Shown: positions 21,056 through 30,167 of the stretch, piece by piece
Position numbering within the stretch: the stretch's first letter is position 1
Layout: every line of letters starts with the position of its first letter
Assembly: GCA_963921825.1 (NCBI GenBank)
Contig: OY997588.1
Span: forward strand, 7,206,001-7,270,000
Direction: 5' to 3'
DNA from: Erodium maritimum
Taxonomy: Eukaryota > Streptophyta > Magnoliopsida > Geraniales > Geraniaceae
Length of the DNA stretch: 64,000 bases
Made by a program: the position numbers and the translations under genes
The notes under the pieces: model-generated
The model's database searches: none
What the model saw: the letters and a program-made list of their open reading frames with translations, nothing else
What the model was told of the DNA's origin: nothing

Positions 21056-21448
21056 CTCGATCGGAGACGCACCAGATCTCTCTTATTTTCTATCGATCCC
21101 TCAAAATCTTCTCCTTCTTAATCGACGACAAAGACGATCCGAGCCACTCTTCTCTCCTTCAGAAACTCGTCATCGCTCCACGGCTCAATGCGTGAAATCG
21201 ATCGATAAAAACTGCCACAAAATAATGGAGCTATGAGAAACGGTTGTAATCAATTAAATGCAGAGGAGTTGAAAGGTTTAATGGGAAGAATTGAGGAGAG
21301 ACGGAAGAACGAAACGGCCGGAAGGTGATTAATGGATGGAAGCCGAAGAGGACTCAGTGGAGACCAAGGCAGAGAACGCTGTATCGAAGAATAGGGAGCG
21401 GGGAACAGTGCCACGCTGGCATAAATCCTCCTATTACATTAGTAGGGA

Positions 21449-22171
21449 TAAGGATTTCGATACACGAACACAAAGAAACACAAAACCATGAAAAATATAA
21501 TCATGCACTGAGATAAAACTACATTTTGAATCATCAAGTAATCCCATAAATTCCTTTCTCGTCATAATTTGCTCCTGATTCCACTGTCACCGTAACAATT
21601 ACATGAAAATACAGAGAATTACTATTGTTGCATCGGCAAAAACGTAAACAGTAATAAACAGAGACCAGCAACAAAAATATGAGTTTTAAATATGAATATG
21701 GCTCATGATGTTGAATTGAACTGATGGAAATGGCCCATGTGAATGAAAATGACTCGGTAGATTCATTCCTGAATAAGTCAGGACACAATCAGTGCAATCA
21801 CTTATATATCTTCATCCAAAACATCATCAGCCTCCACATCATATAAAAATCAAACATATCAGAACCGAAGTAAAACTTCAGGATTCAAAACAGCAACACA
21901 TGCAACTTAATTAAAATGTTGTGAAAATTGCAGGATCTATATCGTAAAACCAAACTTATAATACTACCAAAAGAAGCCATCCTGATAATAACCCAATATT
22001 ATATATGTGTGTGAACCTTTGCTTCTCAAATGCCTCCATGGCCATGCATTGTGTCCAGACATTCCTCATATACCCCTAGGTATATAGAGTACAGTAATGG
22101 CATGACTCACAATTAACATCAGGAACATGAAATCTAAACTTCTCTTGAATATGAGTATCAGCCAAATAAAA
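21449..22171. other. AT-rich intergenic DNA beside the Helitron
   Basis: No gene is seen. AACAATTACATGAAAATACA (part of a 27-base perfect match) at about 21593-21619 is repeated at about 16428-16454 on the other side of the Helitron. Confidence 0.5.
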
Positions 22172-22187
22172 GCCTAAAGCCTCTCTT

Positions 22188-24564
22188 CTTTTTTGATCAG
22201 TAAAGCAAATATAAATAAAATGATCTCCGAAATAGAGAGCAAGTGATGAAACAAAGAAAGAGCATTCCCGTGAGAACCTCACACAAGAACCCTCAACAGC
22301 CTAAGGGGCTTATAAGAAAACTGAACAACAAATACAACCAGGATCCACTGAATACAACCCTACACATCGGGGAAGAAGGAATGAACAACCGACCGCAACA
22401 ACAGGAAGCCAACAGAAGAAACCAGAAGAAGAAACACAACATGCTTCACGCAGGAAGCCAACAAAGATAAAAAAACCAGGTCTAAATACTCAAATATAAC
22501 ACCATGAAGCGCAAAGATAGAAAAACACAAGATTTAAAAATCCAAATTTAACTAACTTGAAGCACAGTAAGGTAGGGCTTCCAGCAGTGTAGCAAAAGGA
22601 CCGATGAAGACTTAACCCTACCCATGTCGGGGATGAACTACTCTCATTTCCCCCTCAGTCAAATGATTGGCTTTTAAGAAGACACCAAGGCCATAACCCT
22701 CGCCGGCGGCCAACACCTTCAACCGACGAGCTCGAATTACTCCGGAAACGAGAAGAAGCGAAGACCAATCGCTAAGAGAATGGGGAGATAAAGAGAGAAG
22801 TCAGCATAACAGAGAGGGAAAAGAAGTTACCAGACGAAGGAACTCGAACTTAGTCCACCAATACGCAATTCCGGCCAACACCGAGAATAGACCCAATAGA
22901 GGGGAGGACCAGTATTTCTACCGAGTACGAGCTCAGACCTCCAAGCAAGCAGACGCACCAAACGATCCGGAGATCCGACGATGGAACTCGTGCTGAGCGT
23001 TCCGATACCGAGCACGATTACTCCACGCCGGCCAACACCAAGCGAGGACCCAAAGGGGAAGGCCTGTAATTATACCGAGTACGATCCAACACCTACACAT
23101 ACTGAACTGTCACCAACCGCTGCAGAGAGGAGCAACGCCACACCAAAGGCCGCATTGAACAAGATAAGACTCCGAGTAACCAGCAACACCAAGGGAACAG
23201 AACCCGAAAACTGAGGTTGTCGAGCTGAGCGTTCCGATACCATGACTGGTAACCCCTCTCCGGCCAAAAACAAGCGAGGACCCGAAGGTAAAGGCATGTA
23301 ATAATATTGAGTACTAACCGACCCCAGACCGGGAAGAACTGCAACCAACGCCACCACTCGAGACAAGCTTGACGGAGACCACTACCAAAACACATCGACT
23401 GGCACAACTCAACCGCCTAGAAAAACACCGATCAGCCAACGCAAATCTTCCACACGCAGACACGCACCCCCACTTTCGTCGGTGAGTCCCAAACAGAAGG
23501 ACCTGAACACCCAAAAAGGTTCCCCAAAAGACTAAGAAGCAATCCTAAGTAGAGACAAAACCGAGTCTCTAACCAACCCGACATGGTGCAGGTGAAAGAA
23601 CAATGAACACGCGCGGAAAACAAGCCTCCAAAACTGATAGACAATCCCAAAAACCCACGAGCAGCACCAAAAAGCAACGGTCCACAAGAAACGGATCTGG
23701 ACCAGGCCATAACTGGCTAGACCCGGCCCAGTCCAAGCTCTAGCAGACCCAAACCTATCCCTAAGGCCCGGCCTAGACCAAGCTGAAGGCCCAAACAGCT
23801 CCAAACCCAAACCTAAGAACTTTGGATCTAGACCAGCCGCCACCAGCTACCTTACCAGACACAACCGGTCAAAGCCGCACAGGGTCTCGACTCCATCGTC
23901 GGAAACCACGAGCTCGCTGGAGGAGGACAGCCGCGACACGAGGAGGCCAACACGCTGAGCACCACAACAAGAATCCCAAAGAAGAGTGAACCATGCCCAG
24001 TCCAAGCCTAGGAAGCCGCACGAGACCCATTCCAACCGGGTACCACCGTGGCCGTAACAGAACAACACTGGTGATCGGTGTCCGAAGGAGAAGCCCTGAG
24101 CCGGCGAGCTCATCACAGGAGGGGGAAACCACCCGAGTGGATCTGAAGTAGAGGAGCCGGACAACCCAAAAATCCGAGCTTACTTCGCCGGAGGAGAACA
24201 GCCACGATACGTGACTCAGCACTCCGACCACTACAACAAGGACTACGGAGTTGGATAGACGAGCGAGAATCGCGAGCTAGAACACCGGTCGGACGAGACA
24301 GCAACACCACAGTAGAGGTGAGTTTCGAACGGCCACGCAGCGAGGAAACAAGAAGGGAAGAGGGGTGAAGGGAAGAAAAGAATGGGGAAAGCCTTCTCCA
24401 GCAACCGCCACAACCGTGACCATGGCGTTATCGGCAAAAGCAAAGGGGGAGGCGGCGGCGGCTACAAGTGAAGCCTAGGGTTTGCTTTTCAAAAGAGAGA
24501 GCGGGAGCGTTTTGCTCTTTGTCTTTCTCTCCACTTTTTATTTTCAGTTCCTATAAATATGTGT
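22188..24564 (-). mobile_element. Non-coding LINE-like retroelement, 2.4 kb
   Basis: A perfect 16-bp target duplication GCCTAAAGCCTCTCTT lies at 22172-22187 and 24565-24580. A T-run at the low-coordinate edge (A-tail on the minus strand, then TTACTGATCA read inward) shows it was reverse transcribed from the minus strand. It is GC-rich with no long frame. It contains about three internal direct repeats with CCGGCCAACACC and ACCGAGTACGA near 22870, 23025 and 23260. The element at 49482 shares CGGCCAACACCGAGA and GGTATTTCTACC-like blocks, so they are one family. Confidence 0.88.
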
Positions 24565-25024
24565 GCCTAAAGCCTCTCTTGAACAGAATGGAAATAAAAC
24601 AGTATTATCGCCTTCATGATGTAGATTTGTGCCCAGAGCAATACCCTATATGTTTACTTACAAAGTTTCATGCAAATTTAACTCAACTGTCATATTGATA
24701 AACAATTTTTGTCAAGTCTTTTAGACCAGATCTGAGAGTTGGCAGAGTTAAGGTTTTTCCCCTGTTTCATGTATATGCATTTATTCAAGTTCGAGTTTAA
24801 AATGTGTATACGTTCACATTTGTCATCTACAATATTCATTTTGGGATGTTATTTAATATTTATCAGCTGAAGTGGCTAAGTGTCACGCCCCGACACGTTC
24901 ATCAGATTTTGGCTCGCGCACGCCTCGCGAACGTATGACTAGTACATATTATATTATGCTGGTTTTTGACCTAACTCAAGTTTGATACTTTTGAGTACAA
25001 TTCCTATTTATGTTTTTTTATACT

Positions 25025-26521
25025 ATGCCTGTTATATTTGCGGCATCAAACTCTTTGAATAATAATGACTTCAAAGTAGAGGTTCCCATGATGAATGGGG
25101 AAAACTACTCCATCTGGAAAGAGAGGGTACATATGTGTATATGCAATGTTCTATTTGCGTATTGTTTTAGCCCACGTGCAAGTTGTACGTTGATAGATAC
25201 GTTTTGTATGAATAAGGGGATTGGTGGAGAAGTATGGAAATGCTTGATCGCTTCTAGTAGCAATTGATGAGCAATTCCAGACTTCGGATAAATCCTTAGC
25301 TAGTACCCTCATCGGACAGTTTTCCTCTGTTAAGCTCGCATGTCTCCATGATGTGCACGAGCACATCATGAGAAATTATGGATATTGCGGTAAAATTAAA
25401 AACATTGGAAGTCGAGATGTCTGTCACCTTCTTGGTGCATTACATTTTGAAAACTCTTCCTCATCAATTCGATCCTTTCGAAATATCTTACAACACACAT
25501 AAGGATAAATTGTCGATGAATGAACTCATGACTATGTGTGTTCAAGAGGAAAGCCGGTTGATAATGAAGCAAGGTGAGACTGTAATGCTTACAACTCAGA
25601 AGAAGGTGAAATAACATCATAAGGACGAGTCCAATGTGGTTGATGTTCATGTTAACGCATGGTGGATTGAATATGGTTCTTCAATCCATGTTTCAACATA
25701 GATGCAAAAAATGAGCAATGCATTTATTCAGGCAACAAAGTGCGCTCAGTGTTAAATATGTTGAAAAGTGCCAAATAACTTTATCTAGTGGTTATTTGTT
25801 AACTTTGCATGATACATTCTTTGTGCTTGGATTTCCTAGGAATTTGATATTTATATCTAGACTATTGCCTTCGACTATGCCCTTAATTTTCGTGATACAT
25901 CAATAAATTTGATGTTATGGGAAATGGCATTTTGTGCAATGGTTTATTTATGATGAATGTGCAAAGTAATACTACCAACTCGGTTATATATATATTGAAA
26001 CTGGCACAAAACGATGCGTTAAAAATGAGAAATCTTCTATGTTGTGGCCTCGGAGATTGAGACGTATCTCGATGGATGGAATCAAGAGATTAGTAAAAGA
26101 TGGAGTACTTAGTACTCTAGACTTTTCTTATTTCGAGGTTTATGTGGATTGCATAAAGGGAAAGCAAACCAAGATATCCAAAAAGGGTGCACATAGAAGT
26201 TTCGAATTACTTGAAATCATCCATACAGATATTTGTTGTCCCGACATGGATATGCAAAGTGGTCTGAAATACTTCATCTCCTTTATTGATGACTTCTCAC
26301 GGTATATGTATGTCTATATCCTTCACCACAAAAGTGAAGCATTAGACGTGTTTAAGATTTTCAAACGGAAGTTGAAAAACAATGTGAGAAAAGAAAATCA
26401 AGATTGTCAAGAGTGACAAAGGAGAATAGTACTCCGATAGATGCACCGAAGGTGGTCAAGCATCGGGTCCGTTCACTAATTTTCTTCATGAGCATGGAAT
26501 TGTTGCTCAATACACCAATCA
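25025..26521 (+). pseudogene. Ty1/copia gag-integrase fragment
   Basis: Plus-strand pieces lie in copia order but in shifting frames. Gag begins with FAASNSLNNNDFKV and NGENYSIWKERV (25028-25260) and continues with LKTLEVEMSVTFLVHYIL and THKDKLSMNELMTMCVQEE (25378-25614). A worn protease region follows (WWIEYGSSIHVST, near 25660). The GAG-pre-integrase (LSTLDFSYFEVYVDCIKGKQ) and the integrase start (IIHTDICCPDM, YFISFIDDFSRYMYVYI) are at 26039-26416. The reading breaks off at 26521 where an LTR-like sequence begins. Reverse transcriptase and RNase H are missing. Bases 24889-25024 start TGTCACGCCCCGA and may be an LTR remnant. Confidence 0.85.
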
Positions 26522-26870
26522 TGTCACGCCCCAAATCCGGTGTTGACCAGACCCAAGACGTGACTTAGTAAAATTTAATAGAAACAGTTTAAAAGGCAGT
26601 AATATTTGATAAAGATGAAATAATAAGAATCAACGGAAGTTCAAAACTTAGATTTGCACAGAGAAGAATATGATTGTGAAATAATATTCATATCAACGAG
26701 TGGTTCGTTCAGTCTATAAATCATATTCATTTTAACTCTAATTGTGAAATAATTTAGAGGCTTGACCGAGTCTCGAGATCGGAGAAAAGGAAAAGTCGAC
26801 ATCGAGGTCAAGGGGGTGGTTCCACAGAGAAGAAGAGAGGGCATAATCTGGATTTGCACATAGATCTTTA
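26522..26870 (+). repeat. LTR-like fragment starting TGTCACGCCCC
   Basis: It starts TGTCACGCCCCAAATCCGG, the same as the minus-strand start at 14109, and abuts the broken copia element. A segment at 26697-26735 (GAGTGGTTCGTTCAGTCTAT and on) is nearly identical to the start of intron 2 of the ankyrin gene at 31433-31471. Confidence 0.5.
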
Positions 26871-27640
26871 GAGCATACACATCGAGAGGGGCAAGAGAAA
26901 GGGGCAGGAGCAGGAAGCATGGGGATCGGGGTTTGGGGTGCGATCGATGCGGGGCGGGTGGTGCGTAGACCTCGGGCAGGACCACATGCCTCATGAGGTC
27001 AAGGAAAGAGCACGAAGTCGAATTCGACTTCGTGCCTCGCCGAATTCCTCTCATGTGCTGACACGCGTCCCTTTTTTATTATTCATTTTATATATAAATT
27101 AGTTTTAAATTTATAAAATATGTTTTAAATTTAAAAATCAGTTTTAATATATAAAATCAGTTTTAATATATAAAATCAGTTTTTTTTAAAAAAATCTGTT
27201 TTTAATTTAAAAAATTAGTTTTAATTTTTTTTAAATAAGTTTTTTATTTAAAAAATCAATTTTCTATTTCGATTTTTTTTCCGACGACGAGGCTCAAACG
27301 ACGACGACGAATTGTAATGAAATTTCAAGTTTCATTATCCATTTTAGTTATTTAATTGTATTTATTAATTAATTTTGCATTTTAGTTTATTTATAAATTA
27401 ATTAATCAAATTTATGTATCTTATTTCAATTTTATTTAGTAGTTAGTGTTTTAAATATGAATTTAGCAAATTCAGCAAAAGCATAATTAATTATCCAATC
27501 AGCACTTCTGCAAAGCATGATCCCCACACCTGCTCCCCTTGATGTGGAACACTCTTAGTTATAGGGGGCAGGAGCACAATCCATCCCAATCAACACATGA
27601 ATCTGCTCACTGCTCCTTGCTTCCTTTGATGTACATGCTC
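26871..27640. mobile_element. Harbinger-type MITE, 770 bp
   Basis: The target duplication TTA lies at 26868-26870 and 27641-27643. Inverted repeats are GAGCATACACATCGAGAGG on the left and GAGCATGTACATCAAAGGA on the right (reverse complement). The interior is AT-rich with repeated AAAATCAGTTTTAAT. A CGACGACGAGG patch near 27280 recalls the end of the transposase gene of the 7618 element. A second end-like sequence (GATGTGGAACACTCTTA, ending 27558) lies inside, suggesting a partial element nested near the right end. Confidence 0.8.
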
Positions 27641-27879
27641 TTAGAGAAGAAGAGACGGTTATTTTAAGAAGGTGAGAGGGTTTGTCATATGTGGTGTTGA
27701 TTTTGTTTGAGCTTACACGATTTTTTTTATTAATATAAAAAAGAAAGGGCCGAAATGATTGTAGATAAGTGGAAATCAACTAGTAGGATGAGATACAGTT
27801 TTGGTGATAGCCGAAACACAAATTCTATATTTAAATACCCGGTAAAGACTAGGGAGATATTAGGGATGATTCTTATTTC

Positions 27880-29090
27880 AATTGTGCTTGGCGTTGTAGA
27901 TCATTGAGGCTTTCCTCGTCTTGACTTGATCGAGCTTGTTATATCGCAACAGTCGGTCAAGGAGTATGCTAGGGAAAGGAGGAGACTGAGAATCAGGAGG
28001 GTCATGATTCACGAAGGTCGGGTTGTGGTTCCTCAATGACATTTTGAGAGGCCATGGGTGATTCATGGCGACCCGCCAGGCAGTCCAATGTGTCTCGATA
28101 CTTCCCCAACGAGGTTGACGTCCTCAACAATGTCCGTGGAGTTCATGTTGCCTTGGGTAGGGGTGTCAGGTTCATCCGTCCCCGGGGAAGACAAATACCA
28201 ACAAGGGTCTGTCATCCCGTGGGTAGGGATGTGAGAGTCGCTCGATCCGGGATGTGATGGGTATCATCGGGGCTCCTCACAGCTCCGATCAGAGGGGTCC
28301 TGAGGTGCTGAACAGGGGCCGACGATCCGTAACCCGTCTACGACCAATGGGGTTGCCAACAGTCGTCTCATGGGTTGTCCATAGCCGTGTAGATATCCAC
28401 TACAACGCGGATTCTCGTCACCGTGTCGGTGCCCGTAGTGATGGGGTGGGCCCCTACTCGTGTGGGGTGGAGGTGAATGGATCAGAGAGGATATGTTCAT
28501 GATGGTGGATCGTTGTCCACGAGTAGGGTTCTCTAGCTCAGGACCAGCGGTCTTATGGGCATGACTATGGATTAGGATTCTCCTCCCGAGCCAGTATGGC
28601 CGCATGGGCTCCTAACTTTCCCTGGAGCCAAGCTTGGTTTCGAATTCCCAGTGGTAGGGTGGGCGGGGTGAAGGCCAACGACCGTACCCTAATGGGGCCC
28701 CGGAATCCGTCTCCCATCACGATGTCATACGACATCCAGTGAAGAGCAGGATCGATCTCCCCATATTCACCAATTTGCTTGCGTGGCGGTATGCGGCGAG
28801 AATCCGCCACAATTGATTTATCCCCGCCTTGGCTGTAGGTCATTTCGTGAAGGAGCTTGTGGTGGTACCTGGTACTGGCTTTAGGGTGTTCATGTGGTAG
28901 GATCCATGGTCCCCACCTTATTGGTCGGGCCGAGGAGCGGAGGCGAGTTGGCATTAGGGGTCAATGAGTGTTGTGATGTGCCTGTGGCTTCATGGTTGGT
29001 TGCGCTAAAAAGGTGGCGAGGGTGGTTGGAGAAGGAGGGGAAATTGGAGACGGCAGAGTGATAAAGCTAGTAGGAAAGGAGAGAAACCCT
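27880..29090. repeat. GC-rich unidentified block
   Basis: No recognised protein. A stretch near 27946-27995 (CAACAGTCGGTCAAGGAGTA, then GCTAGGGAAAGGAGGAGACT) is about 80% identical to 60347-60396. Both blocks are followed by about 0.7-1.1 kb of GC-rich DNA with short frames on both strands, and both contain a GGTTG-CAAAAAGGTGG-like motif near the end. They look like two members of one unknown repeat family, possibly a degenerate gene or retroelement 5' region. A 67-codon frame at 28054-28257 (VRGVHVALGRGVRFI) is the most protein-like part. Confidence 0.35.
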
Positions 29091-29526
29091 AAATTTTGAA
29101 AAACTTTGATAATGATCTCATATTCTATTTATTTGGGGTTGATTTTATTGTTCAAAAAGAAAAAGAAAAATTATAATGACATTTTTATTTTAATTATAAA
29201 TATAGTCTATTCATTAATGGTACAATTATAATTTGGTTGAACCGGGGAGGAGGAAAATAGACATTTCAACAGAACTAACAATTTTTTGATGAAGAAGATA
29301 ATTTAAAAGCAGTGTGGTAGTTTAATGTATCTTGTAAAGCGTTTATATGTTTGTTTAGTTACTCGATAAAAATTGAAAACAAAACGTTTTTAAAACACAA
29401 ATTTCAAGATAGATTTAATCCAAAAACGAAAATAGAAAAATGAATATCAAGTTTATATGTAATGACGTGCCCAACTGGCTGGCTGAGTAAACTTTGAAAG
29501 CGCAGGACAATATTAGAGTAAAAATG

Positions 29527-29590
29527 CAACTGGGGTGATTCGAAACTGGGAAGTCATCAGCTGCGGGAGTGCTACCAACTCAACCAAGGA
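29527..29590 (-). repeat. tRNA-like sequence, possible SINE head
   Basis: On the minus strand, TTGGTTGAGTTGGTAGC (29571-29587) matches the pol III A box. GTTTCGAATC (29537-29546) matches the B box, 24 bases downstream. The arms do not fold into a standard tRNA, so a tRNA-derived SINE or tRNA pseudogene is more likely. No tail or target duplication was found. Bases 29091-29526 hold nothing recognised. Confidence 0.4.
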
Positions 29591-29670
29591 AGTTTTGTGG
29601 CTATATCCAATTTGTAATGAATAAATTATAGTACATGGATATGATTTGAAACAAAGAACACTATCTTCAA

Positions 29671-29722
29671 AGTCCCACATCGCCCAAACATAACTATCAC
29701 CTTCGTATTCTCTTCTATAAAA
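29671..29722 (+). promoter_or_regulatory. USE + TATA, snRNA-type promoter motif
   Basis: AGTCCCACATCG (29671-29682) fits the plant upstream sequence element RTCCCACATCG of spliceosomal snRNA genes. TATAAAA follows at 29716-29722, with 33 bases between them. In plants 33-34 bases is the pol II snRNA spacing, and about 23-24 the pol III (U6) spacing. An RNA would start near 29746. The sequence there does not match U1, U2, U4, U5 or U6 as I know them, and no clear Sm site is seen. It could instead be a chance match in the promoter of the ankyrin gene. Confidence 0.45.
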
Positions 29723-30167
29723 CAAGGTTCTCCACCCACTTGTCCGAAATAAATTGCTGTTGACCCAATAAGTCGATGGGTATCCAAATAGTTTTAATGT
29801 TTGGATTTTCTAGCGGGTCGAATTTAACCGATAACAGATGGTTTCAAGCCCTTTTCAATGCGGGCGCAGGAGACTTTGTTAGCCGAACCGGATTTGGATC
29901 CGGGATTTTTAACCGGCCCGTGCGGAAGAACCGACTCGTCCCAGCCTAACCGTCAGGTACTACCACTTGCATTACATTTCCCGCCTGAAGTAACGGTTTT
30001 TTTATGTTTCCAAATATTTATAAATATGAACTTCCTTCTCCTCTATATCCCTCCCAACCAAATTTTCTCGACATATCCTCTCGGTTATCTGCTCTCTTAC
30101 TTTCCGAATCAACCCAGTATTACTCTGAAAATCTGAGAATGGAAAGGGTATCTTCTATCTTCCACCT

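Larger units (their letters stand above)
16573..21448 (-). mobile_element. Helitron, 4.9 kb, carrying gene fragments
   Basis: On the minus strand the element begins TCCCTACTAATGTAATAGG at 21448 and ends CTAG at 16573. The end is preceded by a GC-rich hairpin 7 bases upstream. The 5' flanking base is A and the 3' flanking base is T, matching Helitron insertion between A and T without target duplication. No Rep/helicase gene is present, so it is non-autonomous. Inside are four exons of a ROP GTPase gene, in the Helitron's own orientation, and two copies of an exon-like repeat. The rest is AT-rich and non-coding. Confidence 0.8.
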
